From NCBI GenBank assembly GCA_016187925.1, contig JACPIS010000037.1, positions 62,001-126,000 on the forward strand: a DNA stretch of 64,000 bases. Direction: 5' to 3'. The notes beneath the pieces are model-generated. The model was not told where the DNA came from and ran no database searches. It saw nothing but the letters and a program-made list of their open reading frames with translations. Made by a program: the position numbers and the translations under genes. The stretch comes from Opitutia bacterium. GTDB taxonomy: Bacteria > Verrucomicrobiota > Verrucomicrobiia > Opitutales > Opitutaceae. Below, piece by piece: positions 26,692-34,063 of this stretch (positions are counted from its first letter, which is position 1; the number at the start of each line of letters is the position of its first letter).

Positions 26692-27429
26692 GAAGTCGCC
26701 CGCTGGAAATGCGTCTGCGCTTACGACGGCGGGGCGTTCGACGGCTGGCAGAGCCAGGCGAGCGGCAACGCCATCCAGGACGTGATCGAGCGGCGCCTGC
26801 GTGCGGTGTTGAAGCGCGACCTGCGCATCCACGGCAGCGGCCGGACCGATGCCGGCGTTCATGCGCACGGGCAGGTATTCCACTTCGACACCGTCTGGAC
26901 GCACGGCGCCGACAAGCTCCGGCTGGCGCTGCAGACCGGGCTGCCGCGGGCGATCCAGATCAAGAGCGTCCGGCGCGCCGCGGCGAAGTTTCATTCGCGC
27001 TTTGCCGCGAAGGGGAAAATCTACCGCTACGAGATTTTCCTCGGCGAGGCGGACCCGTTCACGGCGCCGTATTGCTGGTCGCTCAACCGCGAACTCGACT
27101 GGAAGGCCGTTGGCGAGGCGGCGGCGATGTTGCGCGGGAAGCACGACTTCAGGGCCTTCGCCGCCGAGGGCGGCACGGAGCGGGAGACGACCGTGCGCGA
27201 CCTGCGCCGGCTGGATGTGGCGCGGCGTGGCCGGCGGGTGCGCCTGACGTTCGAGGCCGACGGCTTTCTCTACAAGATGGTGCGCAGCCTCACCGGCACG
27301 CTGGTCAACGTTGGTTTGGGCAAACTCACACCGGCCGACGTGGCCGCGCTGCTCAACTCCGCCCGGCGCTCCGCCCAGGTGCAGACGGCCCCGTCGCAAG
27401 GCCTGTTTCTGGTGAAGGTGATTTATTGA
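26635..27429 (+). CDS. truA: tRNA pseudouridine(38-40) synthase TruA
   Basis: A TruA protein of up to 264 residues. The catalytic aspartate lies in GSGRTDAGVHAHGQV, and YDGGAFDGWQSQ, KIYRYEIFLG and FLYKMVRSLTGTLVNVGLGK are family blocks. It modifies positions 38-40 of the tRNA anticodon arm. The first 17 or so residues from the ATG at 26635 are encoded by a repeat and match nothing in the family. GTG codons at 26674 or 26683 are possible native starts. Confidence 0.93.
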   Translation: MDTDSEQPYPRESVKSVVKEVARWKCVCAYDGGAFDGWQSQASGNAIQDVIERRLRAVLKRDLRIHGSGRTDAGVHAHGQVFHFDTVWTHGADKLRLALQTGLPRAIQIKSVRRAAAKFHSRFAAKGKIYRYEIFLGEADPFTAPYCWSLNRELDWKAVGEAAAMLRGKHDFRAFAAEGGTERETTVRDLRRLDVARRGRRVRLTFEADGFLYKMVRSLTGTLVNVGLGKLTPADVAALLNSARRSAQVQTAPSQGLFLVKVIY

Positions 27430-27449
27430 AGGACCGGGCTCCCTGTTTC

Positions 27450-27490
27450 TGTCATTGCGAGGAGCGCAGCGACGAAGCAATCCAGATGGA
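27450..27490. repeat. widespread CATTGCGAGGAGC-type repeat
   Basis: The stretch reads TGTCATTGCGAGGAGCGCAG followed by CGACGAAGCAATCC. This is the form of a dispersed palindromic repeat that I remember from many unrelated bacterial genomes. ATTGCGAGGAGC and the distal GCAATC end pair imperfectly. It lies between truA and comF. Confidence 0.6.
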
Positions 27491-27529
27491 TCGCCGCGCT
27501 TGGCTGCACCAAGCTCGCGAAGGCAAACA

Positions 27530-28264
27530 ATGAACGCGACGATGCAAGAACTCTGGCGCGACACGCTCGATGTGGTGTTTCCGCGGAGCTGCGTGCATTG
27601 CGGCGGGTTGGTGGAGGGCGGGGGACTGCGGCACCTGTGCGTCACTTGCGAGCGGACGCTGCATGTCGTCGCGGCCCCGCATTGCACGACGTGCGGGCAT
27701 CCCTTTTACGGCGAGATGCTGGCGAACCGCCTCTGCGAACACTGCGAGGCGCTCGTGCCGGAGTTCGGCGAGGGCAAGACCGCCATCCTGCTCAAGGGCC
27801 CGGGCCGCGCGCTCATCCATGCGCTCAAATACCACCACGGCCTGCACGTCCTCGAGGACATCGCGGAGCTCATGCGCCGGGCGCCGGGTTATGCGGACTA
27901 TTTGCGCGGGGCCGTGCTCGTGCCGGTGCCGCTGCATCCGCGGAAGCTCCGCAAGCGCGGCTACAACCAGAGCCTCCTGCTGGCCGAGTGCGCGGCGCAA
28001 GCCGTTGGCGGGCAGGCGCGCGTCGAGGATTTGTTGCGGCGGGTCATAGACACCGTGTCGCAAACGCATTTCGACCGCGCCACGCGCCAGCAGAACCTGA
28101 AAAATGCCTTTGCCTTGGCCCCCGGCGCCGCCATAACCCCCGGCCAACGTTATATCCTAGTTGATGATGTGTTCACTACGGGCTCCACACTCAACGCCTG
28201 CGCCGCAATCCTGCGCCGCGCCGGTTGCCTGAGCCTGGACGTCGTCACTTTCGGTCACGGCTGA
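27530..28264 (+). CDS. comF: ComF-like phosphoribosyltransferase
   Basis: A 244-residue ComF family protein. An N-terminal zinc-finger-like region has four CxxC-type pairs (CVHC, CVTC, CTTC, CEHC within residues 18-70). The C-terminal PRTase fold carries the PRPP loop VDDVFTTGSTLNAC near residue 218. LVPVPLHPRKLRKRGYNQS is the family hallmark. ComF is needed for DNA uptake in competent species; the reaction is unknown. I chose the ATG at 27530; earlier codons are read through the repeat. Confidence 0.9.
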   Translation: MNATMQELWRDTLDVVFPRSCVHCGGLVEGGGLRHLCVTCERTLHVVAAPHCTTCGHPFYGEMLANRLCEHCEALVPEFGEGKTAILLKGPGRALIHALKYHHGLHVLEDIAELMRRAPGYADYLRGAVLVPVPLHPRKLRKRGYNQSLLLAECAAQAVGGQARVEDLLRRVIDTVSQTHFDRATRQQNLKNAFALAPGAAITPGQRYILVDDVFTTGSTLNACAAILRRAGCLSLDVVTFGHG

Positions 28265-28270
28265 TTCGCC

Positions 28271-29155
28271 ATGGCACATTTCACCAAACCCAAACTTTCC
28301 GCTCCCAAGAAGAAGAAGAACATCCCGGAGGGCCTCTGGACCAAGTGCCCGGTCTCTGGCGAGATCATCTTCAACAAGGACCTCGAGGCCAATCTCATGG
28401 TCGTGCCGAAGAGCGGCTACCATTTTCCCATCGGCTCCCGCCAGCGCATCGCGGCGCTGATCGACGCGGACACCTGGGAGGAATACGACGCCAATGTGAA
28501 GTCGGCCGACCCGCTGAAGTTCGTCGATTCCGCCGCGTATCCCGACCGCATCAAGAAATACGAGAAAGAGAGCGGGCTGCCCGAGGCCGTCATCTGCGGC
28601 ACGGGCCGGATCCTCGGCATTCCGGTTTCGCTCGCGGTGATGGACTTCCGTTTCTGCGGCGGCGCCATGGGCGCGGCCGTCGGCGAGAAAATCACCCGCG
28701 CCATCGAGCGCGCGGTGAAGAAGAAAACCCCGTGCCTCATCGTCAGCTCCTCGGGCGGCGCGCGCATGCAGGAGGGCATCTACAGCCTCATGCAGATGGC
28801 CAAGACCAGCGCGGCCCTCGGCCGGTTGAGCGAGGCCAAGCTGCCCTTCATCTCCATCCTCACGCATCCGACCACCGGCGGCGTCACGGCGAGCTTCGCC
28901 ACGCTGGGCGACGTCATCATCGCCGAGCCCGGCGCGCTCATCGGCTTCGCCGGCGCGCGCGTCATCAAGGAGACGACCAAGCAGACGCTGCCGGCCGGCT
29001 TCCAGACCGCGGAATTCCTGCTCAAGCACGGCCTGATCGACCAGATCGTCCCGCGCACCGAGATGCGCGACCGCCTGGGCAACCTGCTGTCCGTGTTCCA
29101 CACGCACAAGAAGCTCAAGGTCGAGACGGCCCCGGCCGTCGCGGCGGCCTCTTAA
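28271..29155 (+). CDS. accD: acetyl-CoA carboxylase carboxyltransferase beta subunit, zinc ribbon degenerate
   Basis: A 294-residue AccD that would transfer the carboxyl group from carboxybiotin to acetyl-CoA together with AccA. The catalytic core is intact ([52 protein letters not shown]). The N-terminal zinc ribbon is not. The usual four cysteines (C-x2-C ... C-x2-C) are reduced to one: TKCPVSGE and [10 protein letters not shown] show Ser, Val and Ser in place of three of them. It is 6 bp after comF. Confidence 0.94.
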   Translation: MAHFTKPKLSAPKKKKNIPEGLWTKCPVSGEIIFNKDLEANLMVVPKSGYHFPIGSRQRIAALIDADTWEEYDANVKSADPLKFVDSAAYPDRIKKYEKESGLPEAVICGTGRILGIPVSLAVMDFRFCGGAMGAAVGEKITRAIERAVKKKTPCLIVSSSGGARMQEGIYSLMQMAKTSAALGRLSEAKLPFISILTHPTTGGVTASFATLGDVIIAEPGALIGFAGARVIKETTKQTLPAGFQTAEFLLKHGLIDQIVPRTEMRDRLGNLLSVFHTHKKLKVETAPAVAAAS

Positions 29156-29158
29156 GGC

Positions 29159-29195
29159 AACTTTCAACGTTCAACGCCGAACGTTCAACTTTCAA
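29159..29195. repeat. left arm of inverted repeat flanking the four-helix-bundle gene
   Basis: The arm (core TTCAACGTTCAACGCCGAAC) starts 4 bp after accD ends. Its first 34 bases match the reverse complement of 29594-29627 at 31 positions. It is internally repetitive, with CAACG and GTTCAA units. Confidence 0.8.
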
Positions 29196-29205
29196 GGAAG
29201 CCGCC

Positions 29206-29601
29206 ATGGATTCCGGCAAGCGGGATTTCGATTTGGAGGAACGGCTGCTCGAGTATGCTGCGGACATCATCCGGCTGACCGAAACCATGCGCCGCACGCA
29301 GGCGGGCATTCACGTGGCCGCACAGTTGCTGCGCTCGGGCACTTCGGCGTTGCCCAACCATGGTGAAGCCCAAGCGGCGGAATCAGCGGCCGATTTCGTG
29401 CACAAGCTGAGCATCTGCCTCAAGGAGCTGCGCGAGACGCGGCGTTGGTTGCGCCTGGCGCAACGCGTCCCGCTGGTGAAGACGGATTCATCCGTTGACC
29501 CGCTTCTCCGCGAGACCGAGGAATTGATCCGGATTTTCTATCGGAGCATCTCCACCGCAAAAAAGCGCACTTTGAGGAAGGAGTCTTCAGGTGAACGTTG
29601 A
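29206..29601 (+). CDS. four-helix-bundle protein of the 23S rRNA intervening-sequence (IVP) family
   Basis: A 131-residue helical protein with the family hallmarks: a short N-terminal FDLEERLLEYAADIIRL, then RSGTSALPNHGEAQAAESAADFVHKLSICLKELRETRRWL. Such proteins are encoded inside intervening sequences of 23S rRNA in spirochaetes and others, and resemble Avd of diversity-generating retroelements. Here it sits between accD and folC, enclosed by imperfect inverted repeats. Its stop overlaps the presumed folC start. No rRNA or reverse transcriptase lies nearby. Function unknown. Confidence 0.85.
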   Translation: MDSGKRDFDLEERLLEYAADIIRLTETMRRTQAGIHVAAQLLRSGTSALPNHGEAQAAESAADFVHKLSICLKELRETRRWLRLAQRVPLVKTDSSVDPLLRETEELIRIFYRSISTAKKRTLRKESSGER

Positions 29602-30931
29602 GCGTTCGGCGTTGAGCGTTGAAAGTTCGGGTAATCCGCCCGCGCCGGATTACCCGGCCATCACCGAGTATCTCTTCGCGTTGAAGAGCATCGGCGTGCG
29701 CTTCGGCATCGATCGCATGCACCGGCTGGTCGAGGCGCTCGGCCACCCGGAGCGCCGCTACCCGGTCGTCCACCTCGCGGGCACCAATGGCAAGGGCTCG
29801 GTCTCGGCCATGCTGGAGTCGATCCTGCGTACGGCGGGCAGCCGCACCGGCCTCTACACCTCGCCGCACCTCGTGAAGCTGGGCGAGCGCGTGCAGGTCG
29901 ACCGCCACATCCTGAGTGAGGCGGAGATCGTGGCCTACACGCACGAACTCCGGCCCGTGGCGCAGAAGCTCGCTGCGGCCGGACCGGACGAGCATCCGAC
30001 GTTCTTCGAGTTCATGACCGCGATGGCCTTCCTGCAGTTCGCGCGCCGGGAAGTCGATGTGGCCGTCATCGAAGTCGGATTGGGCGGGCGGCTCGATGGC
30101 ACCAACGTCGTGCAGCCCGAGGTGACGGTCATCACGTCCATCGGCCTCGATCACATGGAGCAACTGGGCGACAACGTCGCCAAGATCGCGCACGAGAAGG
30201 CCGGCATCATCAAGGACGGCCGCCCGGTCGTGCTCGGCCGCCTGCCCGCCGAGGCGGAGCAGGTGATCCGCGAGGTCGCGCGCGCCCACCACGCGCCGAT
30301 CCACTCGGTGCGCGAGGTTTTCGGCGAGAATCTCGCCGATTATCCCGAAACCAATCTCGAGGGCGACTACCAGCGCTGGAACGCCGCCACGGCCACGCTC
30401 GCCGCGCGGCTGCTGCGCAGCCGGTTCAAGCTCGACGATGCCACCATCACGCGCGGGCTGCGGCAGGTCAGCTGGCCGGGCCGCTGGCAGCGCACCAGCA
30501 TCGGCGGCCGGCCGCTCATCCTCGACGCCTCGCACAATCCCGAGGGCGCGCAGGTGCTGGAGAACAACCTCCACAAGCTCGTCGCCTCGACCGGTCGCAA
30601 GCCCGTCATCGTCACCGGCGTGCTGGGCGAGTTCCGCGCGCGGGCGCTGCTCGACGTCGTCTGCCGCTACGCGAAGGAGGTCCACCTCGTGCCGCCGCAC
30701 CAGGAACGCGCCTGCACTTACGAGCAGCTGGAGACCATCGTGCCCGAGGAGCACCGCGCGCTGCTGCGCCGCGCCACGCTGGAGCAGGTTTTCCCCGACG
30801 CCCACCACTGCTCGGTCGGCGGCCCCGACGACACCGTGGTCGTCACCGGCTCGATCTACCTGCTCGGCGAAGTGCTCACCCGCATCGAACCCGACCGCGG
30901 CTCCGGCGAGGGCCGGTTGCAGGATTTCTGA
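29591..30931 (+). CDS. folC: folylpolyglutamate/dihydrofolate synthase
   Basis: A 446-residue Mur-ligase-like enzyme that would add glutamate to folates. The P-loop HLAGTNGKGSVSAML is near residue 59. Other blocks are TSPHLVKLGERVQVD, EVGLGGRLDGTNVV, ITSIGLDHMEQLGDN and DASHNPEGAQ. The GTG at 29591 lies in the right inverted repeat of the preceding element, so the first 15 or so residues are repeat-encoded; the family part begins at YPAITEYLFALKS. The last 78 bases are duplicated downstream beyond the toxin-antitoxin cassettes. Confidence 0.93.
   Translation: MNVERSALSVESSGNPPAPDYPAITEYLFALKSIGVRFGIDRMHRLVEALGHPERRYPVVHLAGTNGKGSVSAMLESILRTAGSRTGLYTSPHLVKLGERVQVDRHILSEAEIVAYTHELRPVAQKLAAAGPDEHPTFFEFMTAMAFLQFARREVDVAVIEVGLGGRLDGTNVVQPEVTVITSIGLDHMEQLGDNVAKIAHEKAGIIKDGRPVVLGRLPAEAEQVIREVARAHHAPIHSVREVFGENLADYPETNLEGDYQRWNAATATLAARLLRSRFKLDDATITRGLRQVSWPGRWQRTSIGGRPLILDASHNPEGAQVLENNLHKLVASTGRKPVIVTGVLGEFRARALLDVVCRYAKEVHLVPPHQERACTYEQLETIVPEEHRALLRRATLEQVFPDAHHCSVGGPDDTVVVTGSIYLLGEVLTRIEPDRGSGEGRLQDF
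29594..29627. repeat. right arm of inverted repeat flanking the four-helix-bundle gene
   Basis: A 34-bp arm ending GTTGAAAGTT, complementary to 29159-29192 with three mismatches. It overlaps the end of the four-helix-bundle gene and the first codons of folC. Confidence 0.8.
30854..30931. repeat. folC 3' end, copy R1 of a three-copy direct repeat
   Basis: The last 78 bases of folC match 32534-32611 (R3) at 73 positions. The distal 31 bp (30903-30933) also match 31550-31580 (R2) with one mismatch. R1 to R2 encloses one toxin-antitoxin pair and R2 to R3 encloses another. Confidence 0.85.
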
Positions 30932-30958
30932 GCTGAGCTCCCGCAACCTGCGGCTTCT

Positions 30959-31285
30959 TCAGGTTTCTTCGTCGGCGATTTCGCGGATGAGTAGACGCGC
31001 CTGAATGGCATCGGGATCACGCACGGTCGAGAGCACGCCGCCCAGCAGCCAGCAAATGGGAAGCTCGCGGTAGAAAATCGAGAAACCGGGGTGTCCGGGG
31101 ATGATCATCTGCCGCCAGCCGTGCCGCCTGGTGCGACAGGCCTGCGGATTATGTTGAATGACTCGGATGGCGCGCGCGTAGGAGGCGAGAAATCGCGCGG
31201 CAGCCATCGGACTGTAGCTCCGGTAGTAGTCGTAAGCCACCTGCAGGTCGGCGGCGTAACCCTCGGCTTCGCGGAACTCCTTCAT
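30959..31285 (-). CDS. ParE/RelE-type toxin
   Basis: A 108-residue RelE/ParE superfamily protein. It has an alpha-helical start (FREAEGYAADLQVAYDYYRSY), then FLASYARAIRVIQHNPQACRTRRHGWRQMIIPGHPGFSIFYRE, with the central arginines and the strand typical of the fold. The target (ribosome or gyrase) cannot be told from sequence. Its ATG overlaps the antitoxin stop by four bases, antitoxin first, as usual for type II modules. It lies within the cassette between folC repeats R1 and R2. Confidence 0.8.
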   Translation of the reverse strand: MKEFREAEGYAADLQVAYDYYRSYSPMAAARFLASYARAIRVIQHNPQACRTRRHGWRQMIIPGHPGFSIFYRELPICWLLGGVLSTVRDPDAIQARLLIREIADEET

Positions 31286-31494
31286 CGCCGCAGTCGGCGC
31301 TCGGCATCACCCGCCGGTTTCAACCGGTGGGGATGGGCGAGTGCGGAAGCGGCCCGGGAGTTGAGGGTGGCCAGCTGCGAGGCGGTGGGCCCTAGCTTGG
31401 CTTCCGCCTCGCGCCAGAGATGGTCCGCCACCGCAGCCTTTTCACGGGCGGACAAGCGGCGCAACTCGGCGGCGAGACGGGTGGTGACTGGCAT
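31282..31494 (-). CDS. antitoxin of the ParE/RelE-type module
   Basis: A 70-residue protein starting MPVTTRLAAELRRLSAREKAAVADHLW, which fits short addiction-module antitoxins encoded immediately before a RelE/ParE toxin. The basic C-terminus (RLKPAGDAERRLRR) could contact the toxin. I prefer the ATG at 31494 over one seven codons upstream. It has no obvious DNA-binding motif of a named family, so the call depends on the four-base overlap with the toxin gene. Confidence 0.65.
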   Translation of the reverse strand: MPVTTRLAAELRRLSAREKAAVADHLWREAEAKLGPTASQLATLNSRAASALAHPHRLKPAGDAERRLRR

Positions 31495-31549
31495 GGCAAC
31501 GAAGCTAGTCTGCAAATGGACTCAGGCAAGTCGGAAGCTGTTGTCTTGG

Positions 31550-31580
31550 CCGGCGAGGGCCGGCTGCAGGATTTCTGAGC
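31550..31580. repeat. folC 3' end fragment, copy R2
   Basis: 31 bp identical to 30903-30933 except for one base (T to C). It ends in the same GCAGGATTTCTGAGC as the folC stop region and separates the two toxin-antitoxin cassettes. Confidence 0.85.
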
Positions 31581-31827
31581 AGCCGATTGCAATGGTGCTT
31601 GGCGGAGCTGAGTTGCCGGGATTTGCCCTCTGATGATCCTATTTGCCTGGCCGAAATATATGACGATCCAGTTGTCATGGGCAGGGCGCGTCCGTTGGGC
31701 GCGACGTGAATGAAAATGCGGCGGACTCAGGGGTGCCGCCTACCCGGGGTGAAAACCGCTTGCGAGTCGCCTGAGGTGCCGATCATCGCAAGTTGACAAT
31801 GAACTGATGCCCGGCAAATTGTCCGGC
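31581..31827. other. intergenic region between toxin-antitoxin cassettes with REP-like remnants
   Basis: No gene is seen. At 31680-31705 there is a REP-like start (GGCAGGGCGCGTC, identical to the first 13 bases of the mpl-embedded REP). GTGCCGCCTACCCGGGGT near 31732-31750 looks like a degenerate inverted partner. The promoter of the vapBC-like pair must be in the right part. Confidence 0.45.
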
Positions 31828-32073
31828 ATGAACACGGTCACTGTCCGCGAGCTGCAGAAGAACCTGAAGGGCGCGTTGCTGCGTGTGGAGCGTGGTGCGA
31901 CGTTGCGGGTGACCCGGAGGCGGAAGGTGGTGGCCGAAATCGGGCCGGCGCGTCCGTCGGCGGCCACCAAGGGCTGGCCTGACCTGCGGGCGCGGGCGGA
32001 GAGCGTGCTGGGCAAGCGCGTGCTGCGGACCGAGGCGGCGGACGAGGTCCTGGCCGGGCGGGGGGACCGGTGA
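31828..32073 (+). CDS. Phd/VapB-type antitoxin
   Basis: An 81-residue antitoxin. MNTVTVRELQKNLKGALLRVERG followed by LRVTRRRKVVAEIGP fits the Phd/YefM N-terminal DNA-binding fold. The remainder should wrap the toxin. The GTG start of the PIN-domain toxin overlaps its stop by four bases. I chose the ATG at 31828 because it gives the family N-terminus; another lies seven codons upstream. Confidence 0.82.
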   Translation: MNTVTVRELQKNLKGALLRVERGATLRVTRRRKVVAEIGPARPSAATKGWPDLRARAESVLGKRVLRTEAADEVLAGRGDR

Positions 32074-32516
32074 AGACCTATTTCGATTCCAGTGCGCTGG
32101 TGAAAATCTACGTCACGGAAGCGCATTCGGACCGGGCGCGGAAGGAGGCACAAGCGGTGCCGCAGATACCCTTCACCTGGCTGCACACGCTGGAGGTGGG
32201 CAATGCGCTGCGGGTTCTGGCTGGAGGGGGGTTGCTGTCTGCCGAGGAGTCGCGCGCTTTGCTCGGACAGATGGAGGATGACCAGCAGGCGCAACGGCTG
32301 GTCAGCATGACGATGGAGTGGCCGAAGGTGTTTCATGACGCGGTGCAATTGTCGCGTGGGCATGCCGCCCGGCTGCTTTGCCGCAGTCTGGACATCCTGC
32401 ATGTGGCGGTGGCTGCGGAGCTGGGCTGCGCGCGTTTCGTGTCGGCGGACGACCGGCAACTGGCGCTGGCCAAGGCAGCCGGCCTCAAGCCCGTGGACAT
32501 CCGGCAGGCTCGCTAG
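32070..32516 (+). CDS. VapC-type PIN-domain toxin
   Basis: A 148-residue PIN-domain ribonuclease. Acidic residues fit the active site: Asp6 (YFDSSALVKIY), Glu42 (LEVGNAL), Asp108 (SLDILHVA) and Asp127 (SADDRQLALA). Such toxins cut tRNA or rRNA. It starts with GTG at 32070, overlapping the antitoxin gene. The module lies between folC repeats R2 and R3. Confidence 0.88.
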   Translation: MKTYFDSSALVKIYVTEAHSDRARKEAQAVPQIPFTWLHTLEVGNALRVLAGGGLLSAEESRALLGQMEDDQQAQRLVSMTMEWPKVFHDAVQLSRGHAARLLCRSLDILHVAVAAELGCARFVSADDRQLALAKAAGLKPVDIRQAR

Positions 32517-32533
32517 AAAGACGACGTGGTCGA

Positions 32534-32611
32534 ATCTACCTGCTCAGTGAAGTGTACACCCGCATCGAACCCGACCGCGGCTCCGGCGAAGGCCGGTTGC
32601 AGGATTTCTGA
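32534..32611 (+). pseudogene. folC C-terminal fragment, copy R3
   Basis: A 78-bp copy of the folC 3' end at 73 of 78 bases. It would encode IYLLSEVYTRIEPDRGSGEG and the rest of the tail, with Gly to Ser and Leu to Tyr changes relative to folC. It has no start and is a remnant, either of the original folC end or of an imported one. Confidence 0.8.
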
Positions 32612-32630
32612 GGACGCCGGACGTTATCAA

Positions 32631-32728
32631 GGTAGGGCGGAGCGGCCCGCTCCGCCGCGAGGGTGATATCACGTTCCCGGCGCACCGGGCCGGCGACAAG
32701 TGCGTCAGCATTGGCGGTGCGCCCTACC
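32631..32728. repeat. REP-like inverted pair between R3 and the methyltransferase gene
   Basis: GGTAGGGCGGAGCGGCCCGC and the following TCCGCC (32631-32656) form a tight palindrome that shares its first nine bases with the RAYT repeat. At 32713-32728 the sequence ends GCGCCCTACC, the inverted form of the same start. The middle is unrelated. Confidence 0.55.
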
Positions 32729-32749
32729 TGTCAGTCTGATACGCGAGGC

Positions 32750-33565
32750 TCAATAAGCGTCGACGATGACAACGTGCGCCTGGATTTTCCCGTCAACGGC
32801 GCCAGTTCCGAATCGTTGCGTCAGGGCCTTGGCCGCGGCGTCCGTTGCTTCCAGTAATCGGGAAGCATCGCGTGCCTCGATCTCGTTGCGGAGGGGCGTG
32901 CCCTGGCAATACGCAATGGCGGGGACGAGCGAAGATTGCGCCCGGCTGCGCGCGCTCACGGTCACAATCTGTGGCGGCCGTTGAAATCCGGCGGCCCTGA
33001 GATCCTGCTCGATAAGCCGAGGATCGTGATAACCGTGGGGTGTGCGCGCCAGGAAGCGCGGCGGATCCTCGGGAAAGATGGACTCCAGCGCCGTTGTGAC
33101 GCTGTCTGCAAATTCGTTCTCCGCGATCCGATCCCACACGCTGAAGATGAACACGCCTCCCGGCTGGAGCACGCGCCGCGCCTCCGCAAAGGCCTTCGCC
33201 TTGTCCGGAAAGAACATGGCCCCGAACTGGCACACCAGGGTGTCGAATTCGCCCTCGTGGAATGGCAGTGCCATCGCATCCGCCTGCCGCCAGTCAACCG
33301 GGCGGGCTGTTCCGACTGCGGCGGCTTCATCCAGCATGGCTTGATTCAGGTCCGTGGCCACGATGGCCGCGCTTTGGTCCAGCATGGCGGCCAGGGCGCG
33401 AGTGACTATCCCGGTGCCGGCCGCGACTTCCAGAAGCCGCGCGACTTTTCTCGCCTTCAATCGCTCGCCCAAGTCCGCCGCATACGGCTCAAATATAAGC
33501 GGCACGAGGTGCTCCTCGTAGAATTTCGGGATCGAGCCGGCGAAGACCTTGTCTGTGTCAGCCAT
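32750..33565 (-). CDS. class I SAM-dependent methyltransferase
   Basis: A 271-residue Rossmann methyltransferase. Motif I is LLEVAAGTGIVTRAL (about residues 44-58), motif II has VATDLNQAMLDEA, and motifs III/IV have FDTLVCQFGAMFFPD. RRVLQPGGVFIFSVWD is typical of the UbiE/MenG-like group. The substrate is unknown. It lies 17 bp downstream of a VOC-family gene on the same strand, so the two are probably cotranscribed. Confidence 0.87.
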   Translation of the reverse strand: MADTDKVFAGSIPKFYEEHLVPLIFEPYAADLGERLKARKVARLLEVAAGTGIVTRALAAMLDQSAAIVATDLNQAMLDEAAAVGTARPVDWRQADAMALPFHEGEFDTLVCQFGAMFFPDKAKAFAEARRVLQPGGVFIFSVWDRIAENEFADSVTTALESIFPEDPPRFLARTPHGYHDPRLIEQDLRAAGFQRPPQIVTVSARSRAQSSLVPAIAYCQGTPLRNEIEARDASRLLEATDAAAKALTQRFGTGAVDGKIQAHVVIVDAY

Positions 33566-33582
33566 AGGTCCCGTTTTTTAAG

Positions 33583-33984
33583 TCAGGCTTTTTTGCTGGC
33601 GTGCTTTGCCGCGGACTGGCCGGGCAATTCTTCGCCAAACACAATCCGGTGACCGTCGGGAGTGACGACGGCAAACTCGCGCATACCCCACGGCTTGTCC
33701 TCGAGCGGGTGCCAGATCTCGACGCCTTTCTTCAGCGTCTCTTTGTATAAACCTGCCGCATCCCGGACGTGAAGATAGGCAAACCACGAGTGATCCCGGG
33801 CCTGCGACATCGGTTTCGCCTCGGGGCAATGGCCCAGACGCAGCATGCAGGCCCCGCGGCTCAAGAACGCCCACCCGTCGACACTGAAGTCCTCGGTGAA
33901 GCCGAGTTTTTCCACATAAAACCGCCTCGACGACGCCAGATCATTTACGGCCAGCACGAACATTGAGGCGAGGATTTCAGGCAT
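33583..33984 (-). CDS. VOC-family (glyoxalase/bleomycin-resistance-like) protein
   Basis: A 133-residue VOC fold protein: SMFVLAVNDLASSRRFYVEKLGF, then SWFAYLHVRDAAGLYKETLKKG and EFAVVTPDGHRIVFGEEL. These give the paired beta-alpha-beta-beta-beta modules of the family. Possible metal ligands are His and Glu near the module ends, but the usual glyoxalase set is not complete, so a binding or dioxygenase-like role cannot be excluded. It precedes the methyltransferase. Confidence 0.82.
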   Translation of the reverse strand: MPEILASMFVLAVNDLASSRRFYVEKLGFTEDFSVDGWAFLSRGACMLRLGHCPEAKPMSQARDHSWFAYLHVRDAAGLYKETLKKGVEIWHPLEDKPWGMREFAVVTPDGHRIVFGEELPGQSAAKHASKKA

Positions 33985-34063
33985 AGGGAGGGCTTTTCTT
34001 TCGCTGGGTCAACGCCATCAGCCAGACACGAAGGGGCCACCGGAATTGTCTGTGATGCTCTGG

